Below, in pieces: positions 1 through 8,627 of a stretch of 64,000 nucleotides of DNA (within the stretch, counting starts at the first letter, position 1; every line of letters starts with the position of its first letter). The notes under the pieces were generated by a model, which ran no database searches, was not told the DNA's origin, and saw nothing but the letters and a program-made list of their open reading frames with translations. The translations under genes and the position numbers were made by a program. The DNA lies in NCBI GenBank assembly GCA_040768665.1, contig JAXGMN010000016.1, positions 62,001 through 126,000 of the forward strand, written 5' to 3'. Origin of the DNA: JABWBD01 sp040768665 (GTDB lineage: Bacteria; Planctomycetota; Planctomycetia; Pirellulales; Thermoguttaceae).

Positions 1-374
1 CTTTACAGGGGTGATTGCTGCACCCTAAAGCCCTGCCGGATCATTCTCTGCCATTGGGCGGAGCGGCGCCGTTATCGCATAACCAATTCGGGGAGATTTG
101 TCAGCTTCATGCTTCCGGTGGTACATCACCGAATGCGCCTCGACCGGCAGGTGGTCAACGGATTATCCGGTTGGAGGGGTCCGACGATGCGTTTGGAGAA
201 AATTGCCGATCGCAAGCAGGGACGCCTCTGCTTGACGAGCCGTCTCGTCTGCTCTACCAATGACACCTGGGCAGTGCGGCAGGTCGCGTTGCTTTTTGCC
301 TCGACTCGGGAATCGCCACTGCCGCACTTGGGACGGAGGTTCTGAAAGCCGGGTTCTTTACGGGAGGGATCCGC
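1..374. other. Non-coding or unassigned window edge
   Basis: No convincing gene is seen here. Short open frames exist on both strands but none resembles a known family. The last bases before 375 contain GGGAGG, which serves as the ribosome binding site of the next gene. Confidence 0.5.
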
Positions 375-1830
375 ATGGGCGGAGTGTACGGCGTTGCTTC
401 GGAAGAGGATTGTGTTGCCGATCTGTTCTATGGCACGGACTACCATTCCCATCTTGGCACCGTGCGCGGGGGGATGGCGGTGCGCAATGCCGGCGGGTTC
501 ATCCGGTTCATCAAGGATATCACCAACACCCAGTTCCGCAGCAAGTTCGAGGGCGACCTCGACAAGATGCACGGCTCGCTGGGCATCGGTGTGATCAGCG
601 ATTGCGACGACCAGCCGCTGATCATCGGCTCGCACCTGGGCCCCTACGCTTTGGCAACCGTGGGGCGGATCGAGAACCTCGACGAGCTAGTGGCCAAGGT
701 CCTTCGCCGGGGCGCCCACTTCTCCGAAATGGCCGGTGGTGTCATCAATCCCACCGAACTGATCGCCACGCTCATCAATCGGGAAGCGACCATCGAGGAT
801 GGCATCCGGCAACGCCCAGGACGCCGTGGACGGTTCCTGCACGCTGCTTCTGATGACCCAACAGTCGATCTACGCCGCGCGCGATCGCCTTGGCCGAACG
901 CCCTTGATCCTCGGCCGCAAGAACGGTGCTTGCGCGGTCACCATGGAGAGTTGTGCCCTGCCGAATCTGGACTACGAAGTCGTTCGGGACCTGGGGCCGG
1001 GCGAGATTGTACGGATCACTGCCGACGGCGCCGAGACCGTGCAACCGCCGGGCGAAGCGATGCAAATGTGCGCGTTTCTCTGGGTCTACTACGGATTCCC
1101 GGCGTCCAATTACGAAAGGATCAACGTTGAAGTGGTCCGCAACCGGTGCGGTGCCGCGTTGGCCAGAGCCGACGACGTCGAAGTCGATCTGGTCGCCGGC
1201 ATCCCCGACTCGGGAACCGGTCATGCGATTGGATATGCCAACGAAGCGGGCGTGGCCTACGGGCGGCCCTTTGCGAAATACACGCCCACCTGGCCGCGCA
1301 GTTTCATGCCGCAAGATCAGAAAACCCGCGATTTGGTAGCGCGAATGAAGCTGATTCCGATCCGCGAATTGATTCGTGGCAGACGGCTCTTGTTTTGCGA
1401 GGACTCGATCGTCCGCGGGACGCAGTTGCGGGACACGATCCAAAGGATCTACGACTGCGGCGCCAGGGAAATTCACATGCGGCCGGCGTGCCCACCCTTG
1501 ATCCACGGCTGCAAGTTCCTCAATTTCTCCCGCTCCAAATCGCTGCTCGATCTGGCGTGCCGCAGGGCCATCAAGGAACTTGGCGACGGCGAAGAATATC
1601 TCGACCAATATGCCGATGCTGCCTCGGATCGCCATGCCGCCATGGTCGAACGCGTCCGTCAACGGCTCGGGCTCACGACGCTCAGATACCAGAAGCTGGA
1701 CGACATGGTTTCGGCGATCGGACTTCCGAAGGAGCGGCTGTGCACATATTGCTGGGACGGGGTGGAACTCTGCGCCGCCTGCCCGTGCCGCGAGGCTGAG
1801 GGCCGGGCCCTGCCCGTCCTCCCGCGATGA
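375..1830 (+). pseudogene. PurF-like amidophosphoribosyltransferase, frameshifted
   Basis: The two halves are an N-terminal class II glutamine amidotransferase (Ntn) domain (frame from 375) and a C-terminal phosphoribosyltransferase domain (frame continuing to 1830). The frame changes near 806-811: removing one base in ATCCGGCAAC joins EDGI to NAQDAVDGSC. The PRPP-binding loop FCEDSIVRGTQ is intact, and the protein ends in a cysteine-rich tail (CTYCWDGVELCAACPC). The start at 375 has a GGGAGG Shine-Dalgarno site. The N-terminus reads MGGVYGV where PurF enzymes have a mature catalytic Cys followed by GVFG, so the glutaminase nucleophile seems to be replaced by Gly. PurF normally makes phosphoribosylamine from PRPP and glutamine; this protein may be a paralogue lacking glutaminase activity. 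The frameshift may be a real lesion or a sequencing error. Confidence 0.8.
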
Positions 1831-1860
1831 TCTGACCGGATAGCCCTTGGCACAGAGTGC

Positions 1861-1894
1861 CGCTTGCAATGCTGCTCCGCAACCATCATGCTAC
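1861..1894. repeat. 34-bp dispersed repeat, copy 1
   Basis: CGCTTGCAAT, six variable bases, then CCGCAACCATCATGCTAC. The same pattern with the same spacing recurs at 3125-3158. Both copies lie in gene-free sequence. Confidence 0.6.
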
Positions 1895-1964
1895 TTCGCA
1901 TGCGGGACGGAGGACAGGGCGGAGAGCGCACGGCGGTTCCAATCGTCCTACCAAGGCTGTCAAC

Positions 1965-2834
1965 CTATTCTTCGAGCGATGCTGAATCGGGAGCCGTCGA
2001 GCCGATCTGCCAGCGATGCAGGCACTCCGCCAGCCAGGCGGCGTGATCAGGCCGGATCGGCGGGTCGGGCGGACTGCCGTAGTCGACGGCGCCGCGCGCG
2101 TAAGGCCCGCCGTCGTACGCCTGCTGGAACGTGTACTGCAAATCCAGTGGTATTTCCCGTTCCCCTTTCCTCAGCGGCACGGGAATGCAGGGAAGCGGTT
2201 CCTCGAGCCGAACCGGGAACAACTCGTACTCCCAACCCATCTCCCGTTCCCAAGCGCGATTGACCGCCACCAGGTAGTCCGGCGGCGGGTCCCGGCGGCC
2301 GGCCCACTCCGCGATCCAAAGGCCTCCGATCAACCTCTCGCCTGCTCGCAAGAAATCCAGTTCGATAAGCGAGGTCTCGCTTTGCAGGACCTCCTGCTGT
2401 TTCATCTGGTACGCGCGGCGGTCGGGCCCCGACCGTTTGTTCGACGGGCTGGCGATCTCGATCAAGGTCACCAGGGCGTGGCCGCGCGAAGCATCTCGGA
2501 CTTCCACAAAATGGTGCCGCAGCGGCTCGTCAGAAATCCGCATCCGAATGGACGGTGATAAGTCGGCACGCGGGCGGTCTAATATTGCCGAAGCGGTCTG
2601 GGGCGCTATCACCAAGCCTTGCGGCTTGACCACCGCGACGTCGGGAACAATCCGCCGTGGCTCGTCTCCGCCGACGATTCCCACCTCCGGACGCATTTCC
2701 AGGCGTGCATAGTACGGGCGAGGAAGCGAGCGATTCAACTCAACTCTGATCGCTGCCGCCAAAGCGTCGTGAAAATCCGGCCAAATGTCCGGCGACTCTA
2801 AGTAAGGGTCCATTCCGGGAAACGGCGAAGGCAT
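1965..2834 (-). CDS. DUF4058 family protein
   Basis: About 289 residues. It begins with the diagnostic MPSPFPGMDPYLE motif, followed by a WPDFHDALAAAIRVELNRSLP segment, matching the DUF4058 family, which is frequent in Planctomycetes and Cyanobacteria and of unknown function. The start is placed at the ATG at 2834 because the seven residues upstream (MNLRSHL) are outside the conserved family start. A second, divergent DUF4058 gene lies at 57435-58181. The gene stands alone on the minus strand. The conserved IEIASPSNK block in mid-protein recalls restriction-like nuclease folds, but that is only a suggestion. Confidence 0.85.
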   Translation of the reverse strand: MPSPFPGMDPYLESPDIWPDFHDALAAAIRVELNRSLPRPYYARLEMRPEVGIVGGDEPRRIVPDVAVVKPQGLVIAPQTASAILDRPRADLSPSIRMRISDEPLRHHFVEVRDASRGHALVTLIEIASPSNKRSGPDRRAYQMKQQEVLQSETSLIELDFLRAGERLIGGLWIAEWAGRRDPPPDYLVAVNRAWEREMGWEYELFPVRLEEPLPCIPVPLRKGEREIPLDLQYTFQQAYDGGPYARGAVDYGSPPDPPIRPDHAAWLAECLHRWQIGSTAPDSASLEE

Positions 2835-3246
2835 CAGGTGGCTCCGAAGGTTCAAGAACAGGAGGCGGCACTTCCAGGCCCCTCACAATCGCCGATTATG
2901 ACAACGGGAAGGCGACCGCTTGCCAGCCCATCCTATTGTACTCCCGAGACATCCCCCGCCAAAGCCTCCGCTCCGAAACACTTTGCGGTTGGGCCGACGT
3001 AGCAGCAGTGGGGCACCGCGATGGAGATCCTTCTCACACGATCATTCACGACTTCGTGATCATTGAAAACCCTCACCGGACAGGCTGACTGCGGACTGCA
3101 GTTTACCCTGCTCTTCGCAAGAAACGCTTGCAATTCCGAGCCGCAACCATCATGCTACAAGCGGCAAGGATGCGTGCAAAGAAGACGGTGATGACCCGAT
3201 GCGCCGCTTCCCAATGACCGAAGGCAAGTGACCAGAGGAGTGGACG
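2835..3246. other. Intergenic region with repeat copy 2
   Basis: It contains the second copy of the 34-bp repeat and the AGAGGAG ribosome binding site of the following gene. No other feature is recognised. Confidence 0.5.
3125..3158. repeat. 34-bp dispersed repeat, copy 2
   Basis: Same orientation and spacing as 1861-1894. Read on the minus strand, both copies encode a similar peptide start (MMVA..CKR), so they could be remnants of one duplicated short sequence. Confidence 0.6.
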
Positions 3247-4980
3247 ATGTCCGCGATACTCCGTGTGAACATGTCGCAACAGACTGCCCACTGGGAGGAG
3301 CCGAAGGCCGGCTACGTTGACCTGGGCGGCCGGGCGCTTACCTCGGCCGTCGTGGCCACCGAAGTCCCAGCCACGTGCCACCCGCTGTCGGCGAAGAACA
3401 GACTGGTAATTGCTCCCGGCATCCTCACCGGCACGGGAACAATCTGCGCCGGACGGCTCTCGATCGGTGCCAAGAGCCCCCTGACCGGCACGATCAAAGA
3501 GAGCAACGCCGGCGGTATGGCGGCGCTTCACCTGGCGGCCCTGGGTGTCAAGGCAATTATCGTCGAAGGCGAGCCGCCCCAAGGTCGGTGGTTTCGCCTT
3601 GTCGTGAACAAGGACGGGGCCAGAATCGAACCGGTCGACGACGTGGTCGGCCTGGGGAATTACGACACGGTTGCCCGGCAGTTTGAGCAGTTTGGCAATG
3701 AGGTCGCCTGCATCAGCATCGGCCAGGCGGGCGAGATGCTCGCGGCGGCGGCCAGCGTTGCCGTGACCGACATGGAGGGCCGACCCACGCGCCACTGCGG
3801 CCGTGGCGGCCTGGGCGCGGTGGTGGGCGCCAAGGGGCTCAAGGTGATCGTTGTCGATCCGGCAGGCGCCGAAAAGCCCAAACCGGCCGACCGCGAGGCG
3901 TTTCAGGCGGCGCTTCGCAAGTTCGCCGGCGTGCTCACAAAGCACCCGCTCACCAGCCAGACTCTGCCGACCTACGGCACCAATGCCCTGGCCAACGTGA
4001 TCAACGAGGCCGGTGCCTTTCCCACCCGCAATTTCAGCGAAGGCCGCTTCGAGGGCGTCGAGGCGATCAGCGGCGAACGGCAGCACGACCTGATCCTCCA
4101 GCGCAACGGCGTCATCGCCCACGGCTGCCACCGCGGCTGCACGATCCGCTGTTCTCGCATCTATGTCGACGAGTCCGGCCAGTACGTCACCAAGGGCCCG
4201 GAATACGAAACCGTCTGGGCCCACGGCGCCGACTGTGGGATCTCGGATCTGGACGCGATCGCACGCATGGACCGGCTCGATGACGATTTCGGGCTCGATA
4301 CGATCGAAACCGGTGTGACGATCGGCGTGGCGATGGAGGCCGGCATTCTTCCCTTCGGCGACGCCCAAGGCGCGATCCGGCTGTTGGAAGAGGTCGGCAA
4401 GGGGACTCCCCTGGGCCGGCTGATCGCTTCCGGGGCCGAAGCTCTTGGCAAGGTTTACGGTGTGAAGAGGATCCCGACGGTCAAGGGCCAGTCCATGCCG
4501 GCGTACGACCCGCGCGCCGTGCAGGGAATCGGCGTCACGTATGCCACGTCGACCATGGGGGCGGACCACACGGCCGGCTATGCCATTGCGGCCAATGTCC
4601 TCGGGGTCGGCGGACAGGTCGACCCTTTGAAAACCCAGGGACAGGTGGAGTTGAGCCGGAACCTGCAGATCGCCACGGCGGCGATCGACGCCGCCGGGCT
4701 GTGCCTGTTCGTGGCGTTCGCGGTGCTGGACGACTCCACGGCCCTGGACGCCATCTGCGAAATGCTCGCGGCGCTGAAGGGCAGGCCGTTCGGTGCCGAG
4801 GAGTTTCTCGCGCTGGGCAAGCAAACGCTCACGCGGGAGCGGGCGTTTAACAGGGCCGCCGGGTTCACCTCGGCTCAGGATCGGCTCCCCGATTTCTTCC
4901 GCACCGAGAAGCTCGCGCCGCACGGCGCAACCTTTGACGTGCCGGACGAAGAGCTCGATCAGGTTTTCAATTTCACGTGA
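3247..4980 (+). CDS. Aldehyde:ferredoxin oxidoreductase family protein
   Basis: 577 residues. The N-terminal domain has the tungstopterin-binding AOR pattern (YVDLGGRAL, then PGILTGTG...AGRLSIGAKSPLTG and KESNAGG). The [4Fe-4S] ligands appear as C-X3-C-X3-C in HGCHRGCTIRC (around residues 295-305), and the usual fourth cysteine lies in DAAGLCLF near the C-terminus. AOR enzymes use a tungsten or molybdenum bis-pterin cofactor to oxidise aldehydes or reduce carboxylates with ferredoxin; the substrate here cannot be read from sequence. The start ATG has an AGAGGAG site. It overlaps by 4 bp the following MoaD/ThiS-like gene, a common AOR neighbour involved in pterin cofactor sulfuration. It is slightly shorter than classic AORs. 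Confidence 0.9.
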   Translation: MSAILRVNMSQQTAHWEEPKAGYVDLGGRALTSAVVATEVPATCHPLSAKNRLVIAPGILTGTGTICAGRLSIGAKSPLTGTIKESNAGGMAALHLAALGVKAIIVEGEPPQGRWFRLVVNKDGARIEPVDDVVGLGNYDTVARQFEQFGNEVACISIGQAGEMLAAAASVAVTDMEGRPTRHCGRGGLGAVVGAKGLKVIVVDPAGAEKPKPADREAFQAALRKFAGVLTKHPLTSQTLPTYGTNALANVINEAGAFPTRNFSEGRFEGVEAISGERQHDLILQRNGVIAHGCHRGCTIRCSRIYVDESGQYVTKGPEYETVWAHGADCGISDLDAIARMDRLDDDFGLDTIETGVTIGVAMEAGILPFGDAQGAIRLLEEVGKGTPLGRLIASGAEALGKVYGVKRIPTVKGQSMPAYDPRAVQGIGVTYATSTMGADHTAGYAIAANVLGVGGQVDPLKTQGQVELSRNLQIATAAIDAAGLCLFVAFAVLDDSTALDAICEMLAALKGRPFGAEEFLALGKQTLTRERAFNRAAGFTSAQDRLPDFFRTEKLAPHGATFDVPDEELDQVFNFT

Positions 4981-5234
4981 CTGCGCCCGATCGCCCATCT
5001 ATGCCAACCGTTCAGGTCAACCTCTACGCCGGCCTCCGCAGCTATATCGGGGGCAAAGCCTCGGTCGCGGTGGAGATCTCACCCCGCGAAACCATTCAAT
5101 CCGTGTTGGCGAAGCTGGCGATTGCGCCGGAGCACACGCGCATTCTCTTCGTTAACGGCCGGCCGGCGACCACGGATACGCCGCTGAACGAAGGGGACCA
5201 ACTCGGCATCTTCCCGGCGATCGGCGGCGGTTAG
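4977..5234 (+). CDS. MoaD/ThiS family sulfur-carrier protein
   Basis: Up to 85 residues, a beta-grasp protein ending in the diagnostic C-terminal GG (PAIGGG). That terminus is thiocarboxylated in MoaD and ThiS. The N-terminal strand VQVNLYAGLRSYIGG matches MoaD (LFA.LRE). The GTG at 4977 overlaps the AOR stop (GTGA), which suggests translational coupling. An in-frame ATG at 5001 starts closer to the family consensus and is a reasonable alternative. From context it probably supplies sulfur for the pterin cofactor of the adjacent oxidoreductase. Confidence 0.85.
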   Translation: MTAPDRPSMPTVQVNLYAGLRSYIGGKASVAVEISPRETIQSVLAKLAIAPEHTRILFVNGRPATTDTPLNEGDQLGIFPAIGGG

Positions 5235-5849
5235 TGGCACGATCGTATTCGAGTGAGAAGTCAATCACGGGACCTCTGAGGGGAAAAAGCCCCGTCTCTG
5301 GTGCGGCGCAAAGAGAGAGAGTTTTGTCCAACGGCTGAGATCGGCATCGCGCGACAGTCATGAGCCGTAGGTCCTGCCAATCGTCTGCAACGGCGCGTCG
5401 ATGCGGCGTTTGGTTGACCCGCAGGATTCTCTGTTATATACTGACACTCGTTCCCGGCTTCGACGGGTCTGGCGATTTGTGCGCGAAGGCCGCTTACGGG
5501 ATCGAATGGGGATCCCAAGTTTCGCCGGGAACGCGTTGGATTCCACTGAGAAAGGCGAAGTGAATTCCATTTCTCGCCAATTTATTCCCACCAACTCCCT
5601 GATTTCCGACCGCAGAATTCAGGAAGGCAAGCCTGATCATGACCCCAAGTCGTCGAGGGTGGCGGCCCGTCGCGCGTGCAGTCCCTAAACGGCTGGAAGG
5701 CCGCAACAGGGCGAACGGCATCTGTTGAGCAGTTGCGTTGCTCGGCGTGGAGAAAGCGGCAGGCGCATGGCCTCGGCGAAGGAAGAACGTCTGCGCTGTT
5801 TCCCGTTTTACTTTACGATTCTTGTTTCTCGGAGTAAGAGAGGAGTCTT
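5235..5849. other. 615-bp gene-free leader region
   Basis: Several small open frames exist but none is family-like. The region contains a consensus sigma-70 promoter (5414-5442), leaving a transcript leader of roughly 400 nt before the DUF1559 gene. It could be a long 5' UTR or a small RNA. No tRNA-like 3' end or riboswitch consensus was recognised. Confidence 0.5.
5414..5442 (+). promoter_or_regulatory. Sigma-70-type promoter
   Basis: TTGACC at 5414-5419, a 17-bp spacer, and TATACT at 5437-5442. It matches the vegetative consensus at five of six positions in each box. The predicted start of transcription is about 5449. Confidence 0.6.
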
Positions 5850-6911
5850 ATGGTATACGTAAGAACAGAGACTGCAATTACCCGCCATGCACGGCGAGGA
5901 TTTACGCTGGTCGAGTTGCTCGTGGTGATCGCGATCATCGGCATTCTGATTGCTCTTCTGCTTCCCGCCGTTCAGGCGGCCCGCGAGGCAGCGCGTCGGA
6001 CGCAGTGCAATAATCATCTGAAGCAGTTGGGAATCGCGTTGCATAACTATCACGATACGCACGGGGCGCTGCCGGCACGGAAGGCATTTTACCGCCTGAG
6101 CGGGTTCATACCGCTGTTCCCGTTCCTCGAGCAGGGACCGCTGTACGATCGGATCATGGCGGGCGACCCCGCGGCGGGAATTCCTTCCGGCGGAAGTGTC
6201 GACGCGCTTTCGGACTGGGCGGGCCTGAACGGTTTTCCCGAGACGCTCCTCTGCCCTTCCGATCCGGGCAACAGCGATGTGATCACCTCGGGCGCCTACC
6301 GGGGGACGGAACGGTTGGTCAACTACGCCTTCTGCAAGGGCGATGACATGGCCGATACGAATTCCGCCCAGGGATCGCGAGGGATGTTCGGCTACCGGGA
6401 ATGGTTCAAGTTTGCGCGAATCACCGACGGCCTGAGCAACACAATCGCCATGAGCGAGCGTTTGCGCCAGGGGTACCAGAACTTCACGGTTTCGGCCCAG
6501 GAACTCGACCACCGGCTTGGAATGGCCGTGTTGTCCGGACTGCGCAACAATCCGGCGTTGGCCTGGACGGTGACCGACGGCAAGTACTTCATCGCCGGCA
6601 CGTCGGTGAATGCCCGGTTCGGTTCGGTTGGCACGAGGGGCCACACGCACTTCGTGGGCTTCACGACGGTGATGCCGCCCAATGGCCCGGCCGCGAGAGA
6701 CGGGGAGTACGGAGTATTTCCACCGAGCAGCATGCACCCGGGCGGTGTCAACGTGTTGATGGGCGACGGTTCCGTCCGTTTCGTCAGTGACACGATCGAT
6801 GCGGGGAACCTCAGCGCCACCAGGGCGCACGGATTTTCCGGACCAAGCCCTTATGGAGTGTGGGGAGCGATGGGGTCGCGGGCCGGAAACGAGGCGATCT
6901 CGCAGAACTGA
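5850..6911 (+). CDS. DUF1559 domain-containing pilin-like protein
   Basis: 353 residues. A short basic leader ends at RRG before FTLVELLVVIAIIGILIALLLPAVQAAREAARR, the type IV pilin/pseudopilin N-methylation motif with its hydrophobic helix. The DUF1559 region (NNLKQLGIALHNYHD-like) follows, and the protein ends with the H-X9-DG signature (HPGGVNVLMGDGSVRFV). This family is hugely expanded in Planctomycetes and is probably surface-exposed after prepilin peptidase processing; the exact role is unknown. The ribosome binding site is GAGAGGAG. The lipoprotein gene just downstream is a typical partner. Confidence 0.93.
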   Translation: MVYVRTETAITRHARRGFTLVELLVVIAIIGILIALLLPAVQAAREAARRTQCNNHLKQLGIALHNYHDTHGALPARKAFYRLSGFIPLFPFLEQGPLYDRIMAGDPAAGIPSGGSVDALSDWAGLNGFPETLLCPSDPGNSDVITSGAYRGTERLVNYAFCKGDDMADTNSAQGSRGMFGYREWFKFARITDGLSNTIAMSERLRQGYQNFTVSAQELDHRLGMAVLSGLRNNPALAWTVTDGKYFIAGTSVNARFGSVGTRGHTHFVGFTTVMPPNGPAARDGEYGVFPPSSMHPGGVNVLMGDGSVRFVSDTIDAGNLSATRAHGFSGPSPYGVWGAMGSRAGNEAISQN

Positions 6912-6982
6912 CTGACTGTTCGCCCCGGTCCGCATTCCCGCCCATTGTCTGTACAGTACTTTGCTCACAGGAGTTGCGTCTG

Positions 6983-7438
6983 ATGAATTGGATTTGCCGT
7001 TGCGCGGCCGTATCGACACTGATTTGCATCGCCGGTTCTCTGTTGCTTGCCCCCCTGGCAGGCTGCAGCGGTGATTCAACCGCCGCCGACCGCCCGAAGA
7101 CGGTGCCCGTCCAGGGAACGGTTACCCATAAGGGTCAGCCCCTTGCCGACGCTTCCGTGGCGTTTGTGCGGAGCGATAATACACGCGGCGCCGTGGGGCG
7201 GACCGACTCCGGAGGCCGCTATTCGCTGATGACATTCGAGCCTGGCGACGGCGCGCCTCCGGGAGAATACGGCGTGCAGATCGTGAAATACGAGGAATCC
7301 GGTGTGGAGCCCGAGGATGGAGAGACCCCTCCGCTGAAGAGCCTGATTCCGGAGAAGTACGCCGCGGTCGGTAGTTCCGGGCTGAAGGCGACCGTCACCG
7401 AAGAGGGCGACAACACGTTCGATTTCGATCTCCAATAA
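6983..7438 (+). CDS. Lipoprotein with transthyretin-like/carboxypeptidase-regulatory domain
   Basis: 151 residues. The ATG at 6983 is preceded by CAGGAG. A signal peptide ends in the lipobox LAGC, predicting a lipid-anchored envelope protein. The body (VPVQGTVTHKGQPLADASVAFV...GRTDSGGRYSL) is the beta-sandwich repeat typical of carboxypeptidase regulatory-like domains. Small proteins like this commonly follow DUF1559 genes in Planctomycetes, and the 71-bp gap suggests co-transcription. Function unknown. Confidence 0.85.
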   Translation: MNWICRCAAVSTLICIAGSLLLAPLAGCSGDSTAADRPKTVPVQGTVTHKGQPLADASVAFVRSDNTRGAVGRTDSGGRYSLMTFEPGDGAPPGEYGVQIVKYEESGVEPEDGETPPLKSLIPEKYAAVGSSGLKATVTEEGDNTFDFDLQ

Positions 7439-7591
7439 CTGCCGATCCCTGGTGTTCTGGGCTTTTGGGAGGTGGATGGCAGGCAATCCGCGCTGCGGAC
7501 CGCTTCCGGGTGCCTCGCGCACGTCGGCGTACCTGCAAGCCGCGTCCCCGGACGAACCGCGGCGGCGCTCTGACGAAAGAATGCCAATCGC

Positions 7592-8578
7592 ATGACTCAT
7601 TTGGGTATCCGAAGACCGATGGGCAACGTGACACGGCGGGCCGTTCTTCAAGCCGCCGTCGGCGCCGCGGCCGCGCCTTGGAATCTCGTCGGCGCGTCGG
7701 TATTTGCCGCCGATCGTGCCGAGGAGGATCGTGCCGAGGAGGATCGTGCCGAGGAGGATCCTGCCGAGGAGGATCCTGCCGAGGAGGATCCTGCCGAGGA
7801 GGATCGTGCCGAGGAGGATCGTGCCGAGGAGGATCGTGCCGAGGAGGATATCGAGCGGAGCTTCAAGGCGGTTGAGTGCCAAGGGGCCTACCCAAAACAT
7901 CTGCAAGGCATTTGCACGAACGATCGGGACGCGATCTACTGGTGCTTCACCACTGATCTGGTCAAGACCGACCTGAGCGGGCAAGTGCTGCGGCACGTGC
8001 CGGTGGCCAACCACCATGGAGATCTTTGCTTTCACGAGGGCAAACTGTACGTCGCGGTGAATCTCGGCAAATTCAATCAACCTGCCGGGCAGGCGGATTC
8101 GTGGGTCTACGTGTATTGCGCCGACACGCTCCGGGAACTTGCTCGCCACCGCACGCCGGAACTGGTTCACGGTGCGGGCGGCGTCGCGTGCCGGGAGGGC
8201 CGTTTCGTGGTGGTCGGCGGACTTCCCGAGGGCGTGGACGAAAACTACGCCTACGAGTACAACGGCGACTTTGCGTTCCGGAAGCGGCACGTGCTTGCCA
8301 GCGGATACACGCGGCTGGGGATCCAGACCGCCGCATGGTCCGGCGGGTTCTGGTGGTTTGGCTGCTACGGAGATCCATCGACCCTGTTGAAGGCGGACGC
8401 GTCGTTCCGGATGGCCGGCCGATACGCGTTCGCTTGTTCTCTGGGAATCGCCGGCCTTCCGGACGGCCGGTTTCTCGTTGCGCGCGGTTCATGCGCCCAG
8501 AACACGGGATGCGTGGGGCGAATCGTGCCGGCCGTTGCCGATGCAAAGAGCGGGTTGAGGATCGTCTCTTCGGATTAG
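7592..8578 (+). CDS. Tat-exported beta-propeller-like protein with acidic tandem repeat
   Basis: 328 residues; an alternative start is the ATG at 7619. The N-terminus has a twin-arginine-type signal (VTRRAVLQAAVGAAAA), so export by Tat is likely. It is followed by nine five-residue acidic repeats (DRAEE x3, DPAEE x3, DRAEE x3). The rest has motifs such as KHLQGICTNDRDAIYWCFTT and LCFHEGKLYVAVN, which suggest a propeller-like ligand-binding protein. No enzyme motif is recognised. It stands alone downstream of the lipoprotein gene. Confidence 0.75.
   Translation: MTHLGIRRPMGNVTRRAVLQAAVGAAAAPWNLVGASVFAADRAEEDRAEEDRAEEDPAEEDPAEEDPAEEDRAEEDRAEEDRAEEDIERSFKAVECQGAYPKHLQGICTNDRDAIYWCFTTDLVKTDLSGQVLRHVPVANHHGDLCFHEGKLYVAVNLGKFNQPAGQADSWVYVYCADTLRELARHRTPELVHGAGGVACREGRFVVVGGLPEGVDENYAYEYNGDFAFRKRHVLASGYTRLGIQTAAWSGGFWWFGCYGDPSTLLKADASFRMAGRYAFACSLGIAGLPDGRFLVARGSCAQNTGCVGRIVPAVADAKSGLRIVSSD
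7712..7846 (+). repeat. 15-bp tandem repeat, nine units, inside a coding region
   Basis: Nine in-frame 15-bp units, GATC(G/C)TGCCGAGGAG. The order is three G-type, three C-type, three G-type units, giving a 3-3-3 pattern. The units are otherwise identical, which points to recent expansion by slippage. Confidence 0.95.
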
Positions 8579-8627
8579 GCCCGCCGGCCAGGAGCGGCTT
8601 GGCGGCGGCCGGTTCTGTTGCCGGTTG

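Noticed and set aside
2933..3133. 66-residue minus-strand frame
   Set aside because: No ribosome binding site or homology; overlaps the dispersed repeat.
3103..4998. 631-residue open frame on the minus strand
   Set aside because: Exactly opposite the AOR gene in GC-rich DNA, with no recognisable domain. It is an antisense shadow.
5449..5560. Resemblance of TTCCCGGCTTCGACGGG to the 5' end of tmRNA
   Set aside because: The short motif is reminiscent, but no matching tRNA-like 3' half (TTCGA..CCACCA) or tag reading frame was found downstream.
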